Shown here in pieces: positions 1 to 9,444 of a stretch of DNA of 64,000 bases. How positions within the stretch are numbered: position 1 is the first letter of the stretch; every line of letters starts with the position of its first letter. Below the pieces are notes generated by a model that was not told the origin of the DNA, ran no database searches, and saw only the letters and a list, made by a program, of their open reading frames with translations. Position numbers and translations under genes: made by a program. Source of the stretch: Rhodococcoides trifolii (GTDB taxonomy: Bacteria > Actinomycetota > Actinomycetes > Mycobacteriales > Mycobacteriaceae); NCBI RefSeq assembly GCF_014635345.1, contig NZ_BMCU01000003.1:744001-808000 (forward strand), given 5' to 3'.

Positions 1-2
1 AG

Positions 3-611
3 CCCGGCGTCCACCTGCACGGGCGCACGAGCATCGGCGAGGACGCCGTGATCGGTCCCGATTCCACCCTCACCGACGTCGCAGTAGGAAACGGGGCGGC
101 CGTGATGCGCACACACGCGGACAGCGCCGTCATCTCGGCCGGGGCAACGGTGGGCCCCTACACCTACATCCGGCCCGGCACCGTCCTGGGCGACGAGGGC
201 AAACTCGGCGCGTTCGTCGAAACGAAGAATGCCACCATCGGCGCGCACACCAAGGTGCCGCACCTGACGTACGTCGGCGACGCCGACATCGGCGAACACT
301 CCAACATCGGGGCGTCCAGCGTGTTCGTCAACTACGACGGCGTGAACAAGAACCGCACGGTCGTCGGATCACACGTCCGGACCGGGTCGGACACGATGTT
401 CATCGCGCCGGTCCGCGTCGGGGACGGGGCCTATACGGGGGCCGGAACCGTTCTCCGCAATGATGTACCCCCGGGAGCACTTGCGGTTTCCGGTGGATCC
501 CAGCGCATCATCGACGGCTGGGTCGAGAAGAAGCGCCCCGGTACGGCAGCAGCAGAAGCGGCGGCGCGCGCACGCGGCACCGATCGGAACGACACGAAGG
601 ACGGCGAGTAA
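3..611 (+). CDS. glmU: Bifunctional N-acetylglucosamine-1-phosphate uridyltransferase / glucosamine-1-phosphate acetyltransferase, C-terminal part
   Basis: GlmU acetylates glucosamine-1-phosphate and then makes UDP-GlcNAc, the precursor of peptidoglycan. Only the C-terminal left-handed beta-helix acetyltransferase domain is in the window; the uridyltransferase domain lies upstream of base 1, and the frame is open from base 3. Visible signatures are the hexapeptide repeats (for example [13 protein letters not shown]), the [20 protein letters not shown] block and the [12 protein letters not shown] block of the acetyl-CoA site. The tail ([15 protein letters not shown]) is Ala/Arg rich, as in actinobacterial GlmU. 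The stop lies 4 nt before the GTG of prs, so the two are very probably one operon, as in mycobacteria. Confidence 0.97.
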   Translation, partial: PGVHLHGRTSIGEDAVIGPDSTLTDVAVGNGAAVMRTHADSAVISAGATVGPYTYIRPGTVLGDEGKLGAFVETKNATIGAHTKVPHLTYVGDADIGEHSNIGASSVFVNYDGVNKNRTVVGSHVRTGSDTMFIAPVRVGDGAYTGAGTVLRNDVPPGALAVSGGSQRIIDGWVEKKRPGTAAAEAAARARGTDRNDTKDGE

Positions 612-615
612 CACA

Positions 616-1599
616 GTGACCACCGCGAATTGGATCGACAATCAGAAAAATCTGATGCTGTTCTCAGGTCGCGCACACCCCGAGTTGGCCGAGCAGGTTG
701 CCAAGGAACTCGGCATCGAGGTCACCCCTCAGACGGCCCGTGATTTCGCCAACGGTGAGATCTTCGTTCGCTTCGAGGAGTCCGCTCGCGGATCCGACGC
801 GTTCGTGCTGCAGAGCCACCCGTACCCGCTCAACACGTGGCTCATGGAACAGCTGATCATGATCGACGCGCTCAAGCGTGGCTCGGCCAAGCGCATCACG
901 GCGATCCTGCCGTTCTATCCGTACGCCCGCCAGGACAAGAAGCACCGCGGCCGCGAACCCATCTCCGCTCGCCTGGTCGCCGATCTGCTGAAGACTGCCG
1001 GCGCCGATCGCATCATCACCGTCGACCTCCACACCGACCAGATCCAGGGTTTCTTCGACGGACCCGTCGATCACATGCACGCGCACAGCCAGCTCGCCGA
1101 GCACATTCGCAAGGGATACAGCCTCGAGCACATCACGGTCGTCTCCCCCGACTCCGGCCGCGTGCGCGTCGCCGAGAAGTGGGCGGACTCGTTCGGCGGT
1201 GCGCCGCTGGCCTTCATCCACAAGACCCGCGACCCGTTGGTGCCGAACCAGGTCAAGTCGAACCGCGTCGTCGGCGACGTCGAGGGCCGTACCTGCATCC
1301 TGATCGACGACATGATCGACACCGGCGGCACCATCGCCGGCGCCGTGAAGGTACTCAAGGCTGCGGGCGCCGGCGACGTCGTCATCGCCGCAACACACGG
1401 TGTTCTGTCGGAACCCGCCGCCGAGCGGTTGGCGAACTCCGGCGCCAAGGAAGTGGTGGTCACCAACACCCTCCCGATCAGCGACGACAAGAAGTTCCCG
1501 ACGCTCACGGTGCTGTCGATCGCCCCCCTCCTTGCCCGCACCATCCGCGAGGTGTTCGAGAACGGTTCGGTGACAAGCCTTTTCGACGGTTCGGCGTAG
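616..1599 (+). CDS. prs: Ribose-phosphate pyrophosphokinase (PRPP synthetase)
   Basis: Makes PRPP from ribose-5-phosphate and ATP, feeding nucleotide, histidine and tryptophan synthesis and, in mycolata, the arabinan donor DPA. It is 327 residues long. The N-terminal half contains the NGEIFVRFEESARG loop and YPYARQDKKHRGREPISA; the C-terminal half has the PRPP-binding motif ILIDDMIDTGGT. The frame is open further upstream inside glmU, but GTG at 616 gives the usual family N-terminus (MTTANWIDNQKNLMLFSGRA). It follows glmU by 4 nt. A palindromic repeat array begins 7 nt after its stop, where lpqT or rplY would lie in mycobacteria. Confidence 0.97.
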   Translation: MTTANWIDNQKNLMLFSGRAHPELAEQVAKELGIEVTPQTARDFANGEIFVRFEESARGSDAFVLQSHPYPLNTWLMEQLIMIDALKRGSAKRITAILPFYPYARQDKKHRGREPISARLVADLLKTAGADRIITVDLHTDQIQGFFDGPVDHMHAHSQLAEHIRKGYSLEHITVVSPDSGRVRVAEKWADSFGGAPLAFIHKTRDPLVPNQVKSNRVVGDVEGRTCILIDDMIDTGGTIAGAVKVLKAAGAGDVVIAATHGVLSEPAAERLANSGAKEVVVTNTLPISDDKKFPTLTVLSIAPLLARTIREVFENGSVTSLFDGSA

Positions 1600-1605
1600 C
1601 CCTTC

Positions 1606-2208
1606 GCGCTTGTGAAGGATGTGCCGCGGGAGGCGCGGACTTTCCTTCACAAGCGGTCCGGCCATACGTCGTGCGCCCGATCCACGCGTGACCACGGGCG
1701 GTTGTGAAGGATTTGCCGCGGGAGGCGCGGACTTTCCTTCACAAGCGGTCCGGCCATACCTCCCTTGGGAGGGGTGCGCCCCATCCACGCGTCACCAAGC
1801 GCGCTTGTGAAGCATTTGCCGCGGCAGCCGCGGACTTTCCTTCACAAGCGGTCCGGCCATACCTCGTGCGCCCGATCCACGTGACCACGGGCGCTTGTGA
1901 AGCATCTGCGGCGGCAGGCGCGGACTTTCCTTCACAAGCGGCCCGGCCATACCTCCGCCTCGGGAGGGGGTGCCCGATCCACGTCACCAAGCGCGATTGT
2001 GAAGGATTAGCCGCGGCAGGCGCGGACTTTCCTGCACAAGCGGTCCGGCCGTACCTCGTGCGCCCTATCCACGCGTGACCACGGGCGCTTGTGAAGGATT
2101 TGCCGCGGCAGGCGCGGACTTCCCTTCACAAGCGGTCCGGCCATACCTCGTGCGCCCTATCCACACGTGACCACGAACGCTTGTGAAGCATTTGCCGCTT
2201 CACAAGCG
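1606..2208 (+). repeat. Tandem array of seven palindromic units downstream of prs
   Basis: Seven units begin near 1606, 1698, 1801, 1891, 1993, 2085 and 2178. A full unit has a left arm GCGCTTGTGAAGG, a GC-rich core (GCCGCGG..GGCGCGGAC), a right arm CCTTCACAAGCGG and a spacer starting TCCGGCCATAC. The arms are inverted repeats of 11-13 bp, so each unit can form a hairpin. Spacing alternates: about 90-92 nt where the spacer reads CTCGTGCGCCC..GTGACCACGG, and about 102-103 nt after units 2 and 4, where the spacer holds an extra GGGAGGGG tract and reads GTCACCAA. This gives a higher-order repeat of roughly 195 bp. The last unit is truncated to a plain hairpin. Open frames across it are repeat translations. 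Units differ by point changes, including compensated core changes. Confidence 0.93.
2178..2208 (+). terminator. Perfect hairpin ending the repeat array
   Basis: CGCTTGTGAAG (2178-2188) pairs perfectly with CTTCACAAGCG (2198-2208) across a 9-nt loop. It is the seventh repeat unit with its GC-rich core deleted. There is no U-tract after it. It could act as a terminator or 3'-end stabiliser for glmU-prs; this role is inferred. Confidence 0.5.
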
Positions 2209-2302
2209 CGCAAGCCGACTGGCCGAATACCTTATTCGTGAGCGGTAAAGCCATGACAGTTCCCGAGACCGACCGACCCACGGCATCGGTAACCTGGACT
2301 GC

Positions 2303-3199
2303 ATGACTTCCAAGTGGACAGCTGCCGATCTGCCCGACCAGACGGGTCGCACCATCGTCGTCACGGGCGCCAACAGCGGACTGGGCCTGGTTGCGGCCCG
2401 CGAACTCGCACGCGTCGGTGCGCGTGTGGTGCTCGCGGTGCGCAACACCCAGAAGGGTGACGAAGCGGCCCGATCCATCACCGGCAACGCCGAGGTCCGA
2501 AAGCTGGACCTGTCGGACCTGTCGTCGGTTCGGGCCTTCGCCGAGTCCTGGACCGAGCCCATCGACGTCCTGATCAACAACGCCGGCGTGATGGTGCCCC
2601 CGTTCGCGCGCACCGCCGACGGGTTCGAACTACAGATGGGCACCAACCACTTCGGCCACTTCGCCCTCACGAACCTGCTCCTACCGCACATCACGGACCG
2701 CGTCGTCACGATGTCGTCGTTCGTGCACAAGCGCGGTCACATCGACCTCGACGACCTGAACTGGAACACGCGCAAGTACGACCGTATGGGCGCCTACGCG
2801 CAGTCGAAGCTCGCGAACCTCCTGTTCACGTCCGAGCTGCAGCGCCGGCTCACGGGCGCGAAATCGAGCGTGATCGCGGTGGCGTCACATCCCGGCTACT
2901 CCGCCACCAACCTGCAGAGCCACTACGGCAACCCCATCGCCGACGCGTTCATGTCGGTCGGCAATCTGCTCTTCGCTCAGAGCGCCGACGCGGGAACACG
3001 TCCCGCGCTGTTTGCCGCCACCGAGCCGCTCGCCGGCAACAGCTATGTCGGTCCGAACGGCATCGGTGAACTGCGCGGACACCCCAAGGTGGTCGACCGC
3101 AGCGACAAGGCCAAGGACGCCGACATGGCGCGCAAGCTGTGGGACGCGTCGGAAGAGGCTACGGGCGTTCACTTCTCGTTGGGCGCAACCACCAAGTGA
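2303..3199 (+). CDS. SDR-family oxidoreductase (first of a tandem pair)
   Basis: A 298-residue NAD(P)-dependent short-chain dehydrogenase of the retinol-dehydrogenase/protochlorophyllide-reductase-like class. The Rossmann motif TGANSGLG is at residues 21-28, NNAG at 92-95, the catalytic Ser near 139, and Tyr165-x3-Lys169 in YAQSK. The substrate cannot be read from sequence. TAACCT (2290-2295) ends 7 nt before the ATG and there is no Shine-Dalgarno sequence, suggesting a leaderless transcript. Its stop overlaps the GTG start of a close paralogue, so the two are translationally coupled. Confidence 0.9.
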   Translation: MTSKWTAADLPDQTGRTIVVTGANSGLGLVAARELARVGARVVLAVRNTQKGDEAARSITGNAEVRKLDLSDLSSVRAFAESWTEPIDVLINNAGVMVPPFARTADGFELQMGTNHFGHFALTNLLLPHITDRVVTMSSFVHKRGHIDLDDLNWNTRKYDRMGAYAQSKLANLLFTSELQRRLTGAKSSVIAVASHPGYSATNLQSHYGNPIADAFMSVGNLLFAQSADAGTRPALFAATEPLAGNSYVGPNGIGELRGHPKVVDRSDKAKDADMARKLWDASEEATGVHFSLGATTK

Positions 3200-4062
3200 G
3201 GTGGACGGCGGCGGACCTGCCCGATCAGTCGGGCAGGACTGTCGTCGTGACCGGCGCGAACAGCGGACTGGGACTGGCGACCGCTCGTGAGTTCGCACGG
3301 GCCGGTGCGCACGTGGTGCTGGCCGTTCGCAACACCGACAAGGGCGAGGCTGCCGCCGCGTCGATAGCGGGAAGCACAGAGGTCCGGCGGCTCGACCTCG
3401 CCGACCTGGCGTCGGTGCGCCGGTTTGCCGACAAGTGGGACCGCCCGATCGACATTCTCGTGAACAATGCCGGGCTCACCAGCCGCACGCTCGGCCATAC
3501 GGTCGACGGCTTCGAAATGCACATGGGCACCAACCACTTCGGGCATTTCGCGCTGACGCAACATGTGCTGCCGCTGATCACCGATCGCATTATCGTCCTC
3601 GCCTCGCTGGCACATCGGCGCACGACGATGGACCTGTCCGACCTCGGATGGGACAGGCGCACGTACACGTGGCTCGCCGCCTACGGGCAGTCGAAGTTGG
3701 CCAACCTTCTGTTCGCTTCCGAACTGCAGCGGCGCCTCACCGAGTCTCGATCGCCCGTCAAAGTTGTTGCGGCGCATCCCGGCTGGGCAACGACCGGACT
3801 CAACCTCGACGACGACGTTCCCGTGTTCGAGCGAGTCATGACCGCCGTCGGGGATCGGGTGGTGGCCCAGTCACCGGAGGCGGGCGCATGGCCGACCCTC
3901 TTCGCTGCCACCGCGGACATCGCGGGCGGAAGCTACGTCGGCCCGGACGGCCGGTTCGAAACCCGAGGTCACCCAACGCTGGTCGGTCGGAGCTCCGAGG
4001 CAAGCGACCCCGAGTTGGCGCGTCGGCTCTGGGAGGTCTCGGAGCGGGCGACGTCGACATGA
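3196..4062 (+). CDS. SDR-family oxidoreductase (second of a tandem pair)
   Basis: A 288-residue SDR starting at a GTG that overlaps the previous stop (GTGA). The start is supported by alignment with the neighbour: both begin with WTAADLPDQ followed by the TGANSGLGL nucleotide-binding motif. NNAG, the [11 protein letters not shown] active-site block and the C-terminal [11 protein letters not shown] segment are conserved between the two. This points to tandem duplication and divergence. Substrate unknown. Confidence 0.9.
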   Translation: MRWTAADLPDQSGRTVVVTGANSGLGLATAREFARAGAHVVLAVRNTDKGEAAAASIAGSTEVRRLDLADLASVRRFADKWDRPIDILVNNAGLTSRTLGHTVDGFEMHMGTNHFGHFALTQHVLPLITDRIIVLASLAHRRTTMDLSDLGWDRRTYTWLAAYGQSKLANLLFASELQRRLTESRSPVKVVAAHPGWATTGLNLDDDVPVFERVMTAVGDRVVAQSPEAGAWPTLFAATADIAGGSYVGPDGRFETRGHPTLVGRSSEASDPELARRLWEVSERATST

Positions 4063-4123
4063 CTCGATGAGTTTCGACGGTGCGAGAAGTCTTCACGCTG
4101 AACCGTCTACGGAAGGAACGCCC

Positions 4124-4342
4124 ATGTCCGATGTGACTGGACCACAGAGCTATTTCCCCTCGATCGAGAAGAAGTACGGTAAATCCATCGACGAGTGGAT
4201 GGACGCGCTTGCTGCGTCGCCGCTGAAGAAGCACGGTGAACTGGTGACATGGTTGAAGACGGAGCACGGCATGGGGCATGGCCACGCGAACGCACTGGTC
4301 GCTCATGCCCGTCAGACCGGGGTAGTTGTCCCACCCGCCTGA
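4124..4342 (+). CDS. DUF4287 domain protein
   Basis: A 72-residue protein matching DUF4287 from memory of the family (the SYFPSIEKKYGKSIDEW and KKHGELVTWLKTEHGMGHGHA blocks). The family is small, soluble and uncharacterised. The ATG at 4124 is preceded by GGAAGGA at good spacing; an in-frame start at 4067 would add 19 unconserved residues. It stands 61 nt after the SDR pair and may share their transcript. Confidence 0.8.
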   Translation: MSDVTGPQSYFPSIEKKYGKSIDEWMDALAASPLKKHGELVTWLKTEHGMGHGHANALVAHARQTGVVVPPA

Positions 4343-4429
4343 CCGACGGACAGTCCATCGCGACTCGAATGAGAACACTTCTGCATCCCCTGCTCGCCGT
4401 GATCCCAAAGCTTCCGTAGTTTGGACCCC

Positions 4430-5602
4430 GTGTTTCGATCCCTGACGCGAGTGCAGATCGTCGTCGACATCGTGATCGCTGTGGCGCTGTCGCTGCTGTT
4501 CCTCGCCGAAGGTGTGTCCAACGGGGCCACCGCGGTGGTGCTCCTGGTCGGTTTCGGCGTGATTCTCGCCGTCCGACGGTTCGCCCCCGGCCCGGCTCTG
4601 GCAGCGTCGTGGGTCTTGGCCGTCGTACAGTTGATTGCCGGACTCGGGACGCAGCCCAGCAACGTTGCCATCCTGTTCGCCCTCTATTCCTCCGCTGCCT
4701 ACGGGTCGGCACGCCTGCGACGGATCGGGTTGGCGTCCGTCGTGGTCGGCGGAATTGTCGCGGCGATCTACCTGGTCGGCTTTCGCGGGGAGCCCTATGT
4801 CCCAGTGTCGGACGGGCGCAGTGTCGGTGAGACCGTCCAGCAACTCGCCATCATCCTGATCGCGTCGTGGGGGGTCCTCGGACTGTCGTGGGCGCTCGGC
4901 CGCATCGCCCTCGCCAATCGAATGTCCGTCGAGGAGAAGCACTCCCGCGCACTCGCCGAGATCGAACAGGAACGCTCCCGCCACGAGGTGGCCGTCGAAC
5001 TCGAGCGCAGCCGCATTGCTCGGGATATGCACGACATCGTTGCCCACTCGTTGGCCGTCGTGATCGCGCAGGCCGACGGTGCGCGCTACGCACGCACGTC
5101 CGATCCCGATGCCGTGGACCGCGCGCTGGCCACGATCGCGTCGACGTCGCGAGACGCACTTCGCGACGTTCGGGACGTCCTGGCTCAGCTGCGTCACGAC
5201 ACGGATGATGTGTCGGACAACGATTCTCGAGATCTCGAGACGTTGGTGGAGCGGATGCGTGCCGCCGGCCTCGACGTCCGGTTCGAGGCCACGACGGACG
5301 CGGCCGACCTCGGCGAAAGCGGTCGATTGACGCTGTACCGCATCACGCGTGAAGCGCTCACGAATGCGCTGCGTCACGGAGACAAGCGCAGACCGGTGTC
5401 CGTTCGACTCGATACCGACGGTTCGTCGACACAGCTGACCGTGCGTAATCGAGTCCAATCAGGAGGCCCCGCGGTGTCGGGCGGCCACGGTCTCGTCGGT
5501 ATGCGCGAACGGGCGGTACTGTCCGGCGGCACCTTCACCGCCGGTCCCGACGACGAGGAGTGGATTCTTGTGGCACGAATTCCTACGGCCCACACGTCAT
5601 GA
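4430..5602 (+). CDS. Two-component sensor histidine kinase, NarL-partner type
   Basis: A 390-residue membrane kinase. Several hydrophobic segments in residues 10-160 form the membrane part, followed by a short coiled coil (about 165-190), the HisKA_3 H-box RIARDMHDIVAHS with phospho-accepting His201, and a C-terminal HATPase domain with LTREALTNALRHG and GHGLVGMRERA. The signal is unknown. TAGTTT (4417-4422) ends 7 nt before the GTG and no ribosome-binding site is present, so this start fits a leaderless message; TTG at 4421 is the alternative. The stop overlaps the response regulator (ATGA). Confidence 0.9.
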   Translation: MFRSLTRVQIVVDIVIAVALSLLFLAEGVSNGATAVVLLVGFGVILAVRRFAPGPALAASWVLAVVQLIAGLGTQPSNVAILFALYSSAAYGSARLRRIGLASVVVGGIVAAIYLVGFRGEPYVPVSDGRSVGETVQQLAIILIASWGVLGLSWALGRIALANRMSVEEKHSRALAEIEQERSRHEVAVELERSRIARDMHDIVAHSLAVVIAQADGARYARTSDPDAVDRALATIASTSRDALRDVRDVLAQLRHDTDDVSDNDSRDLETLVERMRAAGLDVRFEATTDAADLGESGRLTLYRITREALTNALRHGDKRRPVSVRLDTDGSSTQLTVRNRVQSGGPAVSGGHGLVGMRERAVLSGGTFTAGPDDEEWILVARIPTAHTS

Positions 5603-6249
5603 CGCGCATTCGTGTCGCCCTCGTCGACGATCAACAACTGTTTCGCGCCGGCATTCGCATGTTGATCTCCTCGCAGCCCGACCTCGAATTCGTCGGTGAG
5701 GCCGGTGACGGGCGCGCCGGTGTCGAGCTTGCGGCGAGGGAAGCACCCGACGTCGTCCTCATGGACGTCCGGATGCCCGTTCTCGACGGGATCGCTGCGA
5801 CCAGGGAAATCGTCGACTCCACCGATGATCCACCGAAGGTGTTGGTGCTCACCACCTTCGATCTGGACGAGAGCGTGGCGCGTGCGATTCGAGCGGGGGC
5901 CAGTGGATTCCTGCTCAAGGACGCCGACCCCGAATTTCTGCTCGCCGCCATCCGGACGGTCCACGCCGGCAATTCGGTCATCGCGGCGTCGGCCACCACC
6001 GCGCTGCTCGATCGGTTCACGCCGACTCCGGCAACGCCCGACACGCCGCCGGAGTTCACCCGGCTCACCAGCCGAGAGCAGGAAATATTTCGGCTCGCGG
6101 CGCGGGGTCTGAGCAACTCCGAGATTGCCGCGCACGAATACCTCAGCGAGGCAACGGTGAAGACTCACATCAGCCGAATCTTCGCGAAGCTGCACGTCCG
6201 CGACCGGGTGCATCTGGTCGTGTACGCGTTCGAACACGCACTCACGTAG
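5599..6249 (+). CDS. LuxR/NarL-family response regulator
   Basis: A 216-residue regulator paired with the kinase that overlaps it. The receiver domain has acidic residues D10/D11, phospho-acceptor D56 in LMDVRMP and a conserved Lys in LLKDADPE. The C-terminal LuxR helix-turn-helix includes TSREQEIFRLAARGLSNSEIA and SEATVKTHISRIFAKL. The ABC transporter 74 nt downstream is a plausible target, because kinase/regulator pairs of this type often control adjacent MacB/FtsX-type exporters. Confidence 0.95.
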   Translation: MTRIRVALVDDQQLFRAGIRMLISSQPDLEFVGEAGDGRAGVELAAREAPDVVLMDVRMPVLDGIAATREIVDSTDDPPKVLVLTTFDLDESVARAIRAGASGFLLKDADPEFLLAAIRTVHAGNSVIAASATTALLDRFTPTPATPDTPPEFTRLTSREQEIFRLAARGLSNSEIAAHEYLSEATVKTHISRIFAKLHVRDRVHLVVYAFEHALT

Positions 6250-6323
6250 GTCATCCTGTAGATGTACGACGCAAAGACTGCAGCCTGATTCTTTCCCGCC
6301 GCTGCGCTCATAGCGTCGTGGTC

Positions 6324-7073
6324 ATGACGAATTCACTCGAACCCATTGCCCGTGTCCACCGCGTGAGCAAGAAGTACGGCGGAGCCGGAGTCGTGTCCGC
6401 GCTGGACGACGTGTCACTCGACATTCGCCCCGGCGAATTCACTGCCATCATGGGACCGTCCGGGTCCGGCAAGTCGACGCTGATGCACGTCATGGCCGGC
6501 CTCGACTCCGTCACCTCGGGGCACGTCCTGGTCGCCGGCACCGACATCACCAGGCTGGGCGACAACAAGTTGACCGAACTGCGTCGGCGGCAGATCGGTT
6601 TCGTCTTCCAGTCGTTCAACCTCGTTCCGACGCTGGATGTCATGTCGAACATCGTGCTGCCGTTCGAACTGGACGGACGGTCTCCGTCTTCGGAGGAGAC
6701 CGCGTGGATCGACCAGCTCGTCGACACCCTGGGCCTGCGCGAGCGCATCGCTCATCGGCCGCATCAGCTCTCGGGCGGCCAGCAACAGCGCGTCGCCATT
6801 GCGCGCGCCCTCGGCGCTCGACCCCACTTGATCTTCGCGGACGAACCGACCGGCAATCTCGATTCCCGGACCGGCCGAGAGGTATTGACGCTGCTCGCCG
6901 CCGCGGCGAGTGAGTACGGCCAGTCGATCGTCATGGTCACCCACGACCCTGTGGCAGCCAGTTACGCGGACCGCATCGTATTTCTCGCCGACGGACGCAT
7001 CGTCGACGAACGGGGTCGGTCCAGCGCCCACCAGATCTCGGGTTACATGCTCTCCATGGAGCGTGCGGCATGA
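6324..7073 (+). CDS. ABC transporter ATP-binding protein, LolD/MacB type
   Basis: A 249-residue ATPase. Walker A is GPSGSGKST, the Q-loop lies in [14 protein letters not shown], the ABC signature is [15 protein letters not shown], Walker B is [13 protein letters not shown], and the switch His is in VTHD. This composition is typical of ATPases working with FtsX/MacB permeases in peptide, lipid or antibiotic export. The ATG at 6324 lies 7 nt after TAGCGT (6311-6316), a leaderless arrangement; GTG 6318 is in frame but less likely. The stop overlaps the permease start (ATGA). Confidence 0.93.
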   Translation: MTNSLEPIARVHRVSKKYGGAGVVSALDDVSLDIRPGEFTAIMGPSGSGKSTLMHVMAGLDSVTSGHVLVAGTDITRLGDNKLTELRRRQIGFVFQSFNLVPTLDVMSNIVLPFELDGRSPSSEETAWIDQLVDTLGLRERIAHRPHQLSGGQQQRVAIARALGARPHLIFADEPTGNLDSRTGREVLTLLAAAASEYGQSIVMVTHDPVAASYADRIVFLADGRIVDERGRSSAHQISGYMLSMERAA

Positions 7074-8449
7074 GGGCCATGACGGGGGCTACCGAGCGTG
7101 ATCACGGCGCGAGCACACTCGTGACGGCCATGGCGTCGTTCTTCGGGGTGGTCTTGATCCAGGCCACGGCATTTCTGCTCGACATCTTCGGTACGGACGG
7201 AGAGGGGGCCGTCGCGGTCGCGTTGTACTGCGTCGCAATGGTGTTCATCCTCCTGGCCCTGTACGTCGCCGCGATCGTCACCGCCAACACGTTCGCGACC
7301 ATCGTGGCTGGACGTACCAAAACTATTGCTCTGCTCAGGCTTCTGGGCGCATCCGGTTCGGATCTGCGTCGGTCGGTGTCGCGCGAGGGGTTGTCGGTAG
7401 GTGCGTTCGGATCTGTCGTCGGACTCGTCGTCGGAGTCGCAACCAGCCACCTCGCACGGGCCGTGGGCGTGTCGACGGGCGCTCTGCCCGATCTCCCGTA
7501 CACCCTGATTCAACCGCTCACCGCATTGCCTGTCGTCATCGTCGTCGGAACCACCTGGGCCGCATCGCACGTCGGCGCCAAGCGCGTACTGGAAGTGACG
7601 CCGATCGAAGCCGCCGGGGTCGTCATCGAATCCGGTGACGTTCACCCGAGGGCGCGCCGCGTGCGGACGACGATGTCGATCGTCCTGATTGCCGGTGGCG
7701 CAATACTTCTCGGTCTGGGTGTGCTGGTCGGATCGCTGACACCGGCCGGTGTGCTCGTCGCGTTCTTCGGCGGGGTCTTCTCGTTCACCGGCGTTCTGGT
7801 GGGGGCCCACCGCATCGTGCCATCGGTTCTCGGTCTGGTCGGACTTCTCGCCGGACGAACACCGTCTGCGCGACTCGCCGCGGCCAACGCCACCCGATAC
7901 CCCGAGCGCAGCACCAGAACTGCCCTCGGGCTGCTGATCGGGGTGACCCTCGTCGTGACGTTCGCCGTGGCGATGTACAGCTATCGCGCCATGCTTTCCG
8001 AACAGTTCAGCGAGGAGTCGCTCGATCGATCGCTGGCAGTGACCGTCGGAATCATGACCGGACTGATCGGCTTCTCCGGTGTCATCGCTGCGGTGGGGAT
8101 GACCAACAACCTGTCACTGAGCATCCTGCAGCGCACTCGCGAACTGGGGTTGCTGCGCGCACTCGGGTTCACTCGCAGGCAGATTAGCGGCATGATCGTC
8201 TCCGAGAGCGCCCAGTTGGTCATTGCCTCCGTGGGATTCGGACTGATCCTCGGCATCGTGTACGGATGGGCCGCCGCACAGTCGTTGCTCGGGTCCATTG
8301 CCCGTTCCGGTATCGCAGCCCCCACCCTGCCGTGGACGCTGATCGCGGGGACTGTCGTGTGCGCCGCCTTGCTCGCCGTCGGTGCGTCACTGATCCCGGC
8401 CCGACGGGCCAACGCAATCCCGCCCGTGGTGGCGCTCGCGGACGCCTAG
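7070..8449 (+). CDS. FtsX-like ABC transporter permease
   Basis: A 459-residue membrane protein that starts inside the ATPase stop codon. It has two FtsX-like halves: one with RTKTIALLRLLGASGSDLRRSV near residue 85 and one with RTRELGLLRALGFTRRQISGMI near residue 350. These are the cytoplasmic coupling segments seen in MacB/FtsX permeases. About eight or more hydrophobic helices are visible. It probably forms a complex with the preceding ATPase; the substrate is unknown. Its 3' end overlaps the convergent egtD stop by 4 nt. Confidence 0.92.
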   Translation: MRAMTGATERDHGASTLVTAMASFFGVVLIQATAFLLDIFGTDGEGAVAVALYCVAMVFILLALYVAAIVTANTFATIVAGRTKTIALLRLLGASGSDLRRSVSREGLSVGAFGSVVGLVVGVATSHLARAVGVSTGALPDLPYTLIQPLTALPVVIVVGTTWAASHVGAKRVLEVTPIEAAGVVIESGDVHPRARRVRTTMSIVLIAGGAILLGLGVLVGSLTPAGVLVAFFGGVFSFTGVLVGAHRIVPSVLGLVGLLAGRTPSARLAAANATRYPERSTRTALGLLIGVTLVVTFAVAMYSYRAMLSEQFSEESLDRSLAVTVGIMTGLIGFSGVIAAVGMTNNLSLSILQRTRELGLLRALGFTRRQISGMIVSESAQLVIASVGFGLILGIVYGWAAAQSLLGSIARSGIAAPTLPWTLIAGTVVCAALLAVGASLIPARRANAIPPVVALADA

Positions 8450-9420
8450 GGCCGGCGTTCTGCCAGGATGAGCGCGAACCTGTTCGCCGAGTCCGTCCAG
8501 AACTCGCCGATGCCGAACCCGGCGTCGGCGAGTTCGCGTTCGATGCCGTCGCGTCGGAACTTGGCGGAAATCTCTGTGCGCATTTCCTCGCCCTCGGCGA
8601 ACGAGACGTCGAGGTCGAGACCGTCGATTCGGACCGTATGTGCGCGGGTGGCCCGCAACCGCATCTCGATCCACTCGTCCTCGTCGTTCCACAGCGCCAC
8701 GTGTTCGAAGTCGGCGGGATCGAAACCGGCGCCGAGGTTGTCGTTCAAGACGGACAGCACATTGAGGTTGAACTGCGCGGTCACGCCGGCCGCGTCGTCG
8801 TAGGCGGGGACCATGACTGCACTATCTATGACCAACCCGACTCCCAGCAGTAGGTACTCCCCCACCTCCAACGTCTCCGCGATGTCGCCGAGGAACTCGG
8901 CGCGCTCGGCCGGAACCATGTTGCCCAACGTTCCGCCGAGGAACGCGATGCTACGACGCCCACCGGTCGGCAAGGTACGGAGCGTGTCGGTGAAGTCGCT
9001 GACGATGCCGCGTACGTCGAGATTCGGGAAGGCCACGCCCAGTTCGTCGATGGCACCGGTCAGGGCGGACGGTGAGACGTCCTGCGGCACATACCGTGTC
9101 AGCGACCCGTGCTCGAGACCTGCCTCGATCAGAAGACGCGTCTTCTCCGACGATCCCGATCCGAGCTCGACCAGGGTCTCGACGTCGGTCGCGGCGGCGA
9201 TGTCGGCTGCGTGCTCGGCCAGCAAGGCGCGCTCGGTGCGGGTCGGGTAGTACTCGGGTAGCTCGGTGATACGTTCGAAGAGCTCGCTACCCGCGGCGTC
9301 GTAGAACCATTTGGGCGGCAACCACTTCGGATCGGCGGCGAGTCCCGAGGCGACGTCGGCGCGCAGAGCCCGCTGAAGGTCGTCGGGTGAGATGTGAATG
9401 TCGAGAGCTGGTGCGGTCAC
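8446..9420 (-). CDS. egtD: L-histidine N-alpha-methyltransferase (ergothioneine biosynthesis)
   Basis: Trimethylates histidine to hercynine with three S-adenosylmethionine molecules, the first committed step to ergothioneine. The 324-residue product has the EgtD landmarks PPKWFYDAAGSELFERIT, ELGSGSSEKTRLLIEA (SAM site), FLGGTLGNM and FWTDSANRFALILAE. The GTG at 9420 has AGGAG at ideal spacing; the ATG 12 nt upstream overlaps that ribosome-binding site. It is the last gene of the egtABCD run, 24 nt after egtC. Confidence 0.95.
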   Translation of the reverse strand: MTAPALDIHISPDDLQRALRADVASGLAADPKWLPPKWFYDAAGSELFERITELPEYYPTRTERALLAEHAADIAAATDVETLVELGSGSSEKTRLLIEAGLEHGSLTRYVPQDVSPSALTGAIDELGVAFPNLDVRGIVSDFTDTLRTLPTGGRRSIAFLGGTLGNMVPAERAEFLGDIAETLEVGEYLLLGVGLVIDSAVMVPAYDDAAGVTAQFNLNVLSVLNDNLGAGFDPADFEHVALWNDEDEWIEMRLRATRAHTVRIDGLDLDVSFAEGEEMRTEISAKFRRDGIERELADAGFGIGEFWTDSANRFALILAERRP

Positions 9421-9444
9421 GGTGCTCCTCATTATTTTGGCACT

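Noticed and set aside
1704..2078. Plus-strand ORF of 124 codons across the repeat array, and similar ORFs nearby
   Set aside because: It is a translation of the tandem repeat, with the same peptide recurring, no ribosome-binding site and an open frame on several strands.
1606..2208. CRISPR array
   Set aside because: Units are 90-103 bp, imperfect, and the intervening sequence is itself repeated rather than unique. No cas genes are present.
3836..5458. 540-codon minus-strand ORF opposite the histidine kinase
   Set aside because: A GC-bias shadow of a clear kinase on the plus strand. The translation has no recognisable domain.
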